This document shows, piece by piece, positions 15,332-23,063 of a stretch of DNA of 54,965 nucleotides (the first letter of the stretch is position 1; every line of letters starts with the position of its first letter). The position numbers and the translations under genes are program-made. This DNA is from Planctomycetota bacterium (lineage in GTDB: Bacteria; Planctomycetota; PLA2), in the NCBI GenBank assembly GCA_021776785.1, contig JAJFFF010000034.1:1-54965 (forward strand). The letters run 5' to 3'. A model generated the notes under the pieces. That model searched no databases. It was not told the origin of the DNA and was given only the letters and a program-made list of their open reading frames with translations.

Positions 15332-18108
15332 ACATTGACGGACGCGACGTTTCGGTCGCGAAAGGCACAACGATTTGGGACGCCGCGCGTTCCTTGGGGA
15401 TTGAGATCCCTGTGCTCTGTCACGATTCCAAGCTGGAGCCTGTCGGTGTCTGCCGCATGTGTGCGGTGGAAGTCGAGGGTGCCCGCGTTATGGCGGCGTC
15501 GTGTATCCGCGAGGCCGAAGCAGGAATGGTCGTCAAGACGGCCAGCGAGAAAGTGGATCGCTGCCGCGCCATGCTCACCGAGCTGCTGCTGTCCGAGCAG
15601 CGCGAGGAATCGCTGAAAGAATCCACGACCGGCGACGACGAGTTGTACGCGCTGCAGCGCCGCTACGACGTGACCGTGAAGCTGCCGCAAGGCAACTCAC
15701 GTCCGATGGACGACTCGTCTCCGGCCATCGCCGTCGATCACCAGGCTTGCATTCTTTGCGACCGGTGCATTCGCGCTTGCGACGATCTGCAAAACAACGA
15801 TGTGATCGGCCGGACCGGCAAGGGCTACACCGCTCGCATCTCGTTTGACTTGGACAACCCGATGGGCATATCGACGTGCGTGACGTGCGGCGAGTGCGTG
15901 GCGGCGTGTCCGACGGGCGCGCTGCTCAACAAAGAGCTCAGCGCCCCGATGCGTCCGCGCTCCGAACTCAAGGCCGTTGATTCCGTGTGTCCGTACTGTG
16001 GCGTCGGCTGCGGCCTCACGTACCACGTCGACACCGAAGAAAACCGCGTCGTGTTCGCGGAAGGGCGGGACAACCCCGGCAGCCAGGGACGGCTTTGCGT
16101 AAAGGGGCGTTACGGGTGGGACTACGTGCAACACCCGCATCGCCTGACCAAGCCCCTGATTCGTGTGCAATACCCGAAGGCCGCGCTTTCGGCCGAGACC
16201 GTGAATTCCGATCGCGACGGCAAGCGACGTAAGCCGGGCGGCATCGTCGACTACGAAGAAGTGATGCCCGCGTTTCGCGAGGCGTCGTGGGACGAAGCGC
16301 TCGACTTGATAGCGAGCAAACTCGGCGGCATCAAAGCGGAGCACGGACCTGGCGCGCTGGCCGGCTTTGGTTCGGCCAAGTGCAGCAACGAGGAGGCGTA
16401 CCTCTTCCAGAAGCTGATCCGCGTCGTGTTCGGCACCAACAACGTCGATCACTGCACACGCCTTTGCCACGCGTCGTCGGTCGCCGCTCTACTCGAGATG
16501 ATCGGGTCGGGCGCGGTCACGACGACATACGGTGACGTGTGCAACGCCGACGTCGTGCTCGTCACGGGCTCAAACACGACTTCGAATCACCCCGTTGCGG
16601 CCACGTTCTTTAAGGAGGCGGCGCGCGCCGGCGCGAAGATGATCGTCGTGGATCCGCGCGGCAGCGGCATCTCCGAGCACGCGTGGCGTTTTTGTCAGAT
16701 CCGATCCGGCTCCGACGTGGCCTTCTACAACGCCGTGATGAACGTGATCATCGCGGAGGGCCTCGTTGACGAGGAGTACGTCGCCCAGTACACAACCGAC
16801 TTCGAGACCGTGAAGGAAACGGTCGCGCGCTACACGCCCGAGTTTGCGAGCGCGATCTGCGGCGTCTCCGCGGAGTCGATTCGCGAAGTCGCCATCACCT
16901 ACGGCAAGGCGAAGGCCGCGGTCACGTACTGGGGCATGGGTATGAGCCAGCATGTGCACGGCACCGACAACTGCCGCTGCATTATCTCGCTCGCGCTGAT
17001 GACCGGCAACATGGGTAAGCACGGCGCGGGCCTGCATCCGCTGCGCGGACAAAACAACGTGCAAGGCGCGAGCGATGCCGGGCTCATCCCGATGGTTTAT
17101 CCGGACTACCAGCCCGTCGGGCAAGACGACGTGCGGGCGAAATTTGAGAACGCGTGGGGTGTCGCCCTCGATCCCAACCCCGGTCTGACGGTGGTGGAGA
17201 TCATGAAAGCGGCGCTTGCCGGTACCGTCCGCGGCATGTACATGCTCGGCGAGAACCCGTTCCTGTCCGACCCCAACACGAACAAAGTGCGCGACGCGTT
17301 GACGGCGCTTGATTTCTTGGTCGTGCAAGACATCTTCTTGACGGAAACCGCGGAGTTCGCCGACGTTGTGTTGCCCGCTACGTCCGCCCTGGAAAAGAAC
17401 GGGACGTTTACGAACACGGACCGCCGCGTTCAGGTGGGGCGTCAAGCTCTGCAGCCTCCCGGCGAGGCGCGCACGGACTGGCGCATCATCTGCGACATTG
17501 CCGCGCGCATGGGCCACCCGATGGAGTACGGCTCCAGCGCGGACGTATTCGACGAGATGGTGAGCTTGATGCACGCGTATCGCGGGTTGAGCCATGAGAA
17601 CCTGGGCGCGACCGGCAAGCTCTATCCGTGCCCGAATCCTGACGAGTCCGACGGCACGATCGTGATGTTTGGCGACGGGTTCCCGACCGAGAACGGCCGC
17701 GCGCGTTTCGTGGCGGCCGAACACACCGGCGCGGACGAACTTCCCGACGCCGAGTACCCGTTTGTGTTGGTGACGGGACGTGTGCTCGAGCACTGGCACA
17801 CGGGTGTGATGACGCGGCGCAGCCACACGTTGCACGCGCGCGAACCCGAGGCGTTTGTGGAGATCCATCCGGACGACTGCACAGACAACGGGATCGCCGC
17901 CGGCGACTTCGTACGCGTTAGTTCGCGACGGGGCGCGATCCGTCTCAAGGTGCGGCCGAGCGCCGCGTGTCAACCGGGTTCCGTGTTTATCCCGTTCCAC
18001 TTCCGCGAGGCGGGCGCCAACATCCTGACCACGGACAAACTCGATCCCGACGGCAAGATCCCCGAGTTCAAGTTTTGCGCCGTTAAGTTCGAACGCCTCG
18101 ACCCGTAA
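15268..18108 (+). CDS. fdhA: Formate dehydrogenase catalytic (alpha) subunit
   Basis: 946 aa. NAD-linked type with a NuoG-like N-terminus: [2Fe-2S] Cys51, 62, 65, 79; a His-ligated cluster (HQACILCDRCIRAC); a ferredoxin motif (CVTCGECVAACP); then the molybdopterin chain with CPYCGVGCGL. The active-site residue is Cys400 (HCTRLCHASS) followed by His401, i.e. the cysteine form and not selenocysteine. C-terminal molydop_binding domain (VLEHWHTGVMTRRSHTL, FHFREAGANILTTD). ATG 15268 lies inside the end of the AOR gene. It works with the fused diaphorase at 9876. A strong terminator follows. Confidence 0.95.
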   Translation: MLDTSGQSSESTATAVETLTLNIDGRDVSVAKGTTIWDAARSLGIEIPVLCHDSKLEPVGVCRMCAVEVEGARVMAASCIREAEAGMVVKTASEKVDRCRAMLTELLLSEQREESLKESTTGDDELYALQRRYDVTVKLPQGNSRPMDDSSPAIAVDHQACILCDRCIRACDDLQNNDVIGRTGKGYTARISFDLDNPMGISTCVTCGECVAACPTGALLNKELSAPMRPRSELKAVDSVCPYCGVGCGLTYHVDTEENRVVFAEGRDNPGSQGRLCVKGRYGWDYVQHPHRLTKPLIRVQYPKAALSAETVNSDRDGKRRKPGGIVDYEEVMPAFREASWDEALDLIASKLGGIKAEHGPGALAGFGSAKCSNEEAYLFQKLIRVVFGTNNVDHCTRLCHASSVAALLEMIGSGAVTTTYGDVCNADVVLVTGSNTTSNHPVAATFFKEAARAGAKMIVVDPRGSGISEHAWRFCQIRSGSDVAFYNAVMNVIIAEGLVDEEYVAQYTTDFETVKETVARYTPEFASAICGVSAESIREVAITYGKAKAAVTYWGMGMSQHVHGTDNCRCIISLALMTGNMGKHGAGLHPLRGQNNVQGASDAGLIPMVYPDYQPVGQDDVRAKFENAWGVALDPNPGLTVVEIMKAALAGTVRGMYMLGENPFLSDPNTNKVRDALTALDFLVVQDIFLTETAEFADVVLPATSALEKNGTFTNTDRRVQVGRQALQPPGEARTDWRIICDIAARMGHPMEYGSSADVFDEMVSLMHAYRGLSHENLGATGKLYPCPNPDESDGTIVMFGDGFPTENGRARFVAAEHTGADELPDAEYPFVLVTGRVLEHWHTGVMTRRSHTLHAREPEAFVEIHPDDCTDNGIAAGDFVRVSSRRGAIRLKVRPSAACQPGSVFIPFHFREAGANILTTDKLDPDGKIPEFKFCAVKFERLDP

Positions 18109-18133
18109 TTTTCGGTCACGCTTCGAGCGCAAC

Positions 18134-18181
18134 AAAAGAGTGTATTCGTGTGGGAGCGCCCCACGGATTCACTCTTTTTTT
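18134..18181 (+). terminator. Intrinsic terminator after fdhA
   Basis: A long stem (AAAAGAGTG paired with CACTCTTTT, with an inner TGGG/CCCA stem and AGCG loop) ends in a run of seven T. It lies 26 bp after the fdhA stop, marking the end of the formate dehydrogenase transcript. Confidence 0.9.
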
Positions 18182-18359
18182 CTTGTCCGCGTCCTGCGGT
18201 CCAACACTTTTTTTCTGTCGAGAAAACTGCTTCGTCCAGAATCCGGTGAGCGTCGTGCGACGTACTGTTTGGCATCCGCTGGGCTATCTGGCATTCGCTA
18301 GGTCCAGCGGGTCTCGTTAAACACGCGCTGTCAAACCTGACAGCCGGAGAAGGAGCCCC
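18182..18359 (+). promoter_or_regulatory. Leader of the DUF4331 operon with hairpin and strong Shine-Dalgarno
   Basis: This 178-bp gap must hold the promoter of the next operon; I cannot place -35/-10 boxes with confidence. A perfect 6-bp inverted repeat (CTGTCA/TGACAG, 18328-18343) sits directly before GGAGAAGGAG (18346-18355), itself 4 nt from the ATG at 18360. The hairpin could modulate ribosome access. Confidence 0.5.
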
Positions 18360-19835
18360 ATGAAATCTCTATGCCTTAGGCGCGGTCTGTTCGCGCTCAG
18401 CGGAGTCGTGTTGGTTGCGCTCTTAGGGACGCCGACGCATGCGTCGAGTCACCGCGAAGCGCCCGCCATCGCTCTGCAACCCAAGATTGACGGAACTGAT
18501 TTTTACATGTTCCGTAGCTATGAAACCGGACGGGAAGGGTACGTCACGTTTGTGGCGTGCTACCAGCCGCTTCAGGACCCGTACGGCGGTCCCAACTACT
18601 TCAAAATGGACCCGAACGCGTTGTATGAGATTCACGTCGACAACAACGGGGACGCGGTCGAGGATCTGACGTTTCAGTTCCGATTTCAAAACACACGCAA
18701 GAACATCGCGTTGCAGATCGGCAACGAGGGAGACAAGCGCACGGTTGCCATTCCGCTTACGAATGCCGGTGCGATCGCGGCGGGTGATTCAGCGAACCTA
18801 AACGTCGACGAGCGCTACACCATGTCGTTGGTCCGCGGCGATCGTCGCACCGGCACGTCGCAACCCGTGACGTTCCAGAACGGCCAGACGCAGTTCACGA
18901 AGCCGAGCGACTACATCGGCAAGAAGTCGATCCCGGACTATGACACGTATGCCGGCCAGTACATGTACGAGATTGCGATCCCTGGTTGCACCGAGCCGGG
19001 ACGCGTGTTCGTCGGCCAGCGCCGGGACCCGTTTATCTTCAACATCGGCGAGACGTTTGACCTCTTCAACCTAAACCCGTTGGGTGAGGCGACCGGCAAG
19101 CCGAACCTGCTCGCTCAAAAGAACATCACGGCGTTTTGCCTCGAGGTCCCGATCTCGTGCTTGGTTGCGGGCGATGAGACCGTCATCGGCGCGTGGACGA
19201 CATCCAGTGCGCGGCAAGTTCGCCTCCTCAACCCGGCGCCGAACAAAGCCGGCGGCGGCAAGGGGCCGACGGTGGAAGGAGGCGCGTTTGTTCAGCAGTC
19301 ACGCTTGGGGCACCCGCTCGTCAATGAGGTCGTTGTCGGCCTCAAAGACAAGGATCGCTTCAACGCTTCCGAGCCCAAAGACGACACCCAGTTCGGGCAA
19401 TACGTCACGCACCCGACGCTCCCTGCGTTGTTGGAACTCTTATTCGGCGTCCGGGCGCCGACGCAGTTCCCTCGCACCGACATGGTGCAGGTGTTTCTGA
19501 CCGGTATCCCCGACCTCAACCAGCCGGCCAACGTTGTGGCGTCCGAAATGCTGCGCCTCAACACGGCGATCGCGCCGACGGCACGCGCCGAGCAGAACCC
19601 GCTGGGCGTTCTCGGTGGTGACCTGGCTGGCTTCCCGAACGGCCGTCGTCCGGTCGATGACGTGATCGATTCCGCGGTGCGCGTGGTGATGGGCGTGTTG
19701 CTGACCGAGGCCGATGCGCCGGACGGTCAACTGCCGTACGTCGATGGCTTGCGCGTGGAAGCGACCGCGTTTCTCAACGCATTTCCGTACGTGAACTCGC
19801 CCGTCGCGGGCAGCGAAGTAGGGAAAGACGGATGA
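18360..19835 (+). CDS. Exported DUF4331 protein
   Basis: 491 aa with signal peptide ending at THASSHREAP. The DUF4331 hallmark follows at once: SSHREAPAI, then DGTDFYMF, DPNALYEIHVDNNGDAVEDLTFQFRF, and near the end DGRRPVDDVIDSAVRVVMG-type GRRPVDDVID. Family function is not established; its members are secreted beta-rich proteins. First gene of a coupled operon with a small lipoprotein (ATGA overlap) and a DUF4198 protein (ATGA overlap). The strong RBS suggests abundant expression. Confidence 0.9.
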   Translation: MKSLCLRRGLFALSGVVLVALLGTPTHASSHREAPAIALQPKIDGTDFYMFRSYETGREGYVTFVACYQPLQDPYGGPNYFKMDPNALYEIHVDNNGDAVEDLTFQFRFQNTRKNIALQIGNEGDKRTVAIPLTNAGAIAAGDSANLNVDERYTMSLVRGDRRTGTSQPVTFQNGQTQFTKPSDYIGKKSIPDYDTYAGQYMYEIAIPGCTEPGRVFVGQRRDPFIFNIGETFDLFNLNPLGEATGKPNLLAQKNITAFCLEVPISCLVAGDETVIGAWTTSSARQVRLLNPAPNKAGGGKGPTVEGGAFVQQSRLGHPLVNEVVVGLKDKDRFNASEPKDDTQFGQYVTHPTLPALLELLFGVRAPTQFPRTDMVQVFLTGIPDLNQPANVVASEMLRLNTAIAPTARAEQNPLGVLGGDLAGFPNGRRPVDDVIDSAVRVVMGVLLTEADAPDGQLPYVDGLRVEATAFLNAFPYVNSPVAGSEVGKDG

Positions 19836-20044
19836 AAAAGCTCGGATTGTTCCTTTGTTGTTTTGTGTTCGTCGGCTGCAGCGATTCCAACAACGCTGTG
19901 CAGGCGCAACCGCAGGTGGACCTCGGCCAGTTCGTGCGCGATGAGATCGCGGCGACGGCCGACAACACGGAGCCGGTCTCGCTCAATGATCTCGCCTTCG
20001 ACGATCAGACGGCGTTCGACCCGTTCCTGGATTTATTACGATGA
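19832..20044 (+). CDS. Small lipoprotein coupled to DUF4331
   Basis: 70 aa. Signal with lipobox FVGC (Cys16); the mature peptide is only about 54 residues, acidic and without a recognised fold (QVDLGQFVRDEIAATADNTEPV). Start and stop overlap both neighbours by four bases (ATGA), which supports its being real despite its size. It may anchor or regulate the flanking DUF4331 and DUF4198 products at the membrane (inference). Confidence 0.8.
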   Translation: MKKLGLFLCCFVFVGCSDSNNAVQAQPQVDLGQFVRDEIAATADNTEPVSLNDLAFDDQTAFDPFLDLLR

Positions 20045-20820
20045 AACTACTCACTATCGTTGCCGGAGCGGTCCTCGTGACCGCTCCGGCGTTTGCCCAC
20101 GAATTTTGGATGGAACCGGGCGCGTTCTTAGTGCCTAAGAACAAGATCGTGTCCGTTGCGCTGCGCGTGGGGGACGGGTTCCCCGGCGAACCGTTTGGCC
20201 GCACGCCGGCGCACATCAAGACGTTTGAGCACTGGTTTCGCGGTCGTCGCCAGCCGGTCCGTGGGGCGACGGGCGCGAGCCCGGCCGGCCGCGTGACGCT
20301 CACCGAACGCGGGACGCACACGTTGCTCTATCGCTCGAACGCCAGTTTGATCGAACTGCCCGCCGCAAAGTTCGACGCGTATCTCCTCGAAGAGGGGTTG
20401 GATCACGTCGTCGCGCAGCGGCGCGCGCGCGGAGATAACGGGCCCGGTCGGGAACGGTACTCGCGATGCGCGAAGGCGCTCGTTCAGTGCGGCGACGGCC
20501 CGTTGGTGGATGCTCGCGTCGGGCTTCCGCTGGAGCTGGTTGTGGAAACGTGGGGCGCCAATGCGCGCGTCCGCCTGTTTCGTGACGGTGCGCCGCTCGC
20601 CGGCGCGCTCGTGCGAGCGGAACGGCGCGGCGCAGCGAAGCCCCTTCGTTTGCGGACCGACAAAGACGGACGGGTGACGTGGCCGCTTACGAGCGGGTCG
20701 TGGTTGGTGAGCGCGGTCTGGATGGTGCCTGCGCGCAAACACGACACGGCGGACTGGGAGAGCACGTGGACATCCACGAGGTTTGAGGTCGCGCCGAAAC
20801 GCGCCGTAAAACGACCCTAG
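20041..20820 (+). CDS. Exported DUF4198 family protein
   Basis: 259 aa. Signal peptide ends at APAFAHEFWMEP; the His immediately at the mature N-terminus (HEFW) is typical of DUF4198, a family of periplasmic Ig-like proteins often found with nickel or cobalt transport (family knowledge). Two cysteines (RYSRCAKALVQCGD) form a likely disulfide. Last of the three-gene operon. Its stop codon shares CTAG with the stop of the convergent pilT-like gene. A role in metal or ligand handling with DUF4331 is inference. Confidence 0.85.
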   Translation: MKLLTIVAGAVLVTAPAFAHEFWMEPGAFLVPKNKIVSVALRVGDGFPGEPFGRTPAHIKTFEHWFRGRRQPVRGATGASPAGRVTLTERGTHTLLYRSNASLIELPAAKFDAYLLEEGLDHVVAQRRARGDNGPGRERYSRCAKALVQCGDGPLVDARVGLPLELVVETWGANARVRLFRDGAPLAGALVRAERRGAAKPLRLRTDKDGRVTWPLTSGSWLVSAVWMVPARKHDTADWESTWTSTRFEVAPKRAVKRP

Positions 20821-22469
20821 TGTCCGAGCAGTTTGCCGTCGGCTTTGATTTGGGCCGGGTGGTTGGCCTTAGCGACGGCGGTTTCGAACGTGATCTGTCG
20901 GCGCGCGACGAGGTCGTTGAGCGCGTCCTCTAGCGTCTGCATGCCAACACTGGCCCCGGTTTGCATCATGTTGCCGATCTGCGGCGTCTTGCCCTCGCGA
21001 ATCAGGGCGCGGATCCCGCCGGTGGCGACCAGGATCTCCTGCGCAATGGCGACGCCCCGGCCCAAGCGCGGCATCAGCGTTTGACTGAAGATCGCTTGGA
21101 GCGCGTCGGCGAGTTGCATCCGGATCTGCCGTTGCTGCGCCGGCGGGAACACATCGACGACGCGGTCCACGGTCAGAACGGCGGATGTCGTATGCAACGT
21201 CGCGAACACGAGGTGACCCGTCTCGGCTGCCGTTACGGCCAAAGAAATCGTCTCGAGGTCGCGCATCTCGCCGACAAGAATGACGTCGGGGTCCTGACGG
21301 AGTGCGCGGCGCAGTGCCGACGTGAAGTCTTTTGTGTCGCGTCCGATTTCGCGCTGCGTAATGTGTGCGCGGTCTTCGCGATGGATGTACTCGATGGGAT
21401 CTTCCATCGTGACGATGTGGCAATTGCGCGAGCGGTTGACGTGTTGAATCATCGCCGCAAGAGTTGTCGACTTGCCGGATCCGGTCGGGCCGGTGACAAG
21501 GACCAGTCCGCGCGGGCGTTCGGCGACCTCAAGACAGATCTTCGAGATTCCGAGTTCCTCGGCGCTCGGCACGATTTCCGGAATGCGGCGAATCGCGAGG
21601 CCCGGTTCTCCGCGCGATCGCAACACGTTGATACGAAAACGCGCCGCTCCGGGCAGCGAATGGGCGAGGTCGAGATCGTTATCGGTCTCGAACCGCTCCA
21701 TTTGCTCGTTCGTTAAGAGCTCGCGAATCAACGACTCGACTTCTTTTGTCGTGAGCTGGCGATCGCCGAGTTTGACGAGCTTGCCATCGGCGCGCATGCG
21801 TGCGGGGCTGGTGGCTTTGATGTGGAGATCGGACGCGTTGCGATCGACCGCCATTTGCAGCAAGTCGGACAGGCCGATCGGCGCCCCGCCCTCGTTGATG
21901 CGCACCTGCGCGGGGATTCGGCTGACGGGCTCTTTTGCGCCCTTTAGGTCGGCGCCTTGGACGACGACGACTTGAGGGATGTGAGCACCCGGCGACAGCG
22001 CGGTTCCCGGCGCCCCGCTGAGGGCCTCGAGTGCGGCGCGGTTGGCTGCCGATTCCGGATCGATGAGCGGGCGCAGCCCGACAGCGGCCAACTCGTCTTC
22101 GGTCGGCTCGCGTAAGAAGTGGACGCCGAGCTCGGTGACGCCAAGCGGGCCCAACGCGCCGTCCGCGATGCGAACGACCTCGGCCTCGATACTCGTCTCC
22201 GTGTCCTCGAACTCGATCCGCAAGCCGTCGCCGAAGTTTGACGCGATGCGCAACCCGACCATGCCCATGTCGTCGTCTTGGGGTCGTCCCTCCCAGTTCT
22301 CGTCGACGATGGCGACGAGCGCACCGGAGCGAGACACGTCGAGCAGCACGCCTCCGAACGAGTTGTTCTTGCCGTGGAGCCGCAAGCGGCGCAACACCAG
22401 AACGCGATCGTCGTCACGGTGCTCCGGGGCGAGCGTGGCCGTACCAGGATCAGGGTCAAGAGCCGTCAT
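20817..22469 (-). CDS. pilT: PilT/PilU-like twitching ATPase with N-terminal PilZ-like domain
   Basis: 550 aa. ATG 22469 (MTALDPDPGT) was chosen; the longer frame has no support. Residues about 20-135 look like a PilZ-type domain (RLHGKNNSFGGVLLDVSRSGALV). From about 200 it is a PilT ATPase: DLLQMAVDRNASDLHIKA, Walker A GPTGSGKSTT, TMEDPIEYIH (Asp box), Walker B DVILVGEMRDLETISLAVTAAETGHLVFATLHT (with His box). PilT hexamers depolymerise type IV pili at the inner membrane; a PilZ fusion hints at cyclic-di-GMP input, though I do not see an RxxxR site. No other pilus genes are in the window. Confidence 0.9.
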   Translation of the reverse strand: MTALDPDPGTATLAPEHRDDDRVLVLRRLRLHGKNNSFGGVLLDVSRSGALVAIVDENWEGRPQDDDMGMVGLRIASNFGDGLRIEFEDTETSIEAEVVRIADGALGPLGVTELGVHFLREPTEDELAAVGLRPLIDPESAANRAALEALSGAPGTALSPGAHIPQVVVVQGADLKGAKEPVSRIPAQVRINEGGAPIGLSDLLQMAVDRNASDLHIKATSPARMRADGKLVKLGDRQLTTKEVESLIRELLTNEQMERFETDNDLDLAHSLPGAARFRINVLRSRGEPGLAIRRIPEIVPSAEELGISKICLEVAERPRGLVLVTGPTGSGKSTTLAAMIQHVNRSRNCHIVTMEDPIEYIHREDRAHITQREIGRDTKDFTSALRRALRQDPDVILVGEMRDLETISLAVTAAETGHLVFATLHTTSAVLTVDRVVDVFPPAQQRQIRMQLADALQAIFSQTLMPRLGRGVAIAQEILVATGGIRALIREGKTPQIGNMMQTGASVGMQTLEDALNDLVARRQITFETAVAKANHPAQIKADGKLLGH

Positions 22470-22550
22470 TCCACATCGACTATCGGGATTCCATCCTGGA
22501 AACTGGAGGGAAACACGCGCGCCAGCAAAGGCATAGGGCATACTGTTCCG

Positions 22551-22943
22551 GTGACCGTTGCTACACGAATGTTCGTGCTAATCGCTTTTCTACTCTTGGG
22601 TTGCGCCGATCCGACGTTTGACGAAACCCATGCCGACCGGACGGTGAAGGTTGACCGTGGGGACTCGTTCTTCATCATTTTGAAGGCGTCGGACAACGAA
22701 TGGCCGCGCGCTCGTCAGTTCACCCGGATGAAGCCGGCTCTGGTCGGTGGTTCGATCCGCTACGTGGGACGAGACAAAGACGACGGTAAGGATCGATTCG
22801 AGTTCGAGGCGATGGGTCCGGGCGAGGCGACCGTGTCGTTCGCACGCTCGTTCGACAAGAACTTGCCGCCGCCGCGGAACGGGCAAGTCGTCTATCCCAA
22901 ACGGGAAGTGGACTACCGCATCACCGTGCGCGTCCGACGTTAG
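22551..22943 (+). CDS. Lipoprotein with chagasin-like (inhibitor I42) domain
   Basis: 130 aa from GTG 22551 (alternative ATG 22569). Lipobox LLGC at Cys18. The mature part follows the chagasin pattern: VKVDRGDSFFIILKASDNEW in place of G.....L..NPTTGY.W, then GKDRFEFEAMGPGEATVSFAR like F.F.A...G...I.F.Y.R, ending in a V-strand. Chagasins inhibit papain-like cysteine proteases, but the inhibitory NPTTGY loop is not conserved here, so inhibition is uncertain. Divergent from pilT. Confidence 0.6.
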   Translation: MTVATRMFVLIAFLLLGCADPTFDETHADRTVKVDRGDSFFIILKASDNEWPRARQFTRMKPALVGGSIRYVGRDKDDGKDRFEFEAMGPGEATVSFARSFDKNLPPPRNGQVVYPKREVDYRITVRVRR

Positions 22944-22944
22944 G

Positions 22945-23063
22945 GTCTGGTTGAGAAATGTCGTGCATGCGGCCGGCCGCGTCACCATAGGATCTTTTCG
23001 CTCCATCTGGCTTGGCGGTACCTGCTGCTTACCCTTCGTGCGCCGTCTCTTTTCAGACAGACC
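22945..23063. repeat. 119-bp element bounded by imperfect 14-bp inverted repeats
   Basis: The left end GGTCTGGTTGAGAA and the reverse complement of the right end GGTCTGTCTGAAAA match at 11 of 14 positions. The element fills the whole gap between two convergent genes. No frame inside. It may be a miniature inverted-repeat element or a bidirectional terminator; I see only one copy here. Confidence 0.4.

Noticed and set aside
16465..16467. Selenocysteine in formate dehydrogenase
   Set aside because: The active-site codon is TGC (Cys400), not TGA.
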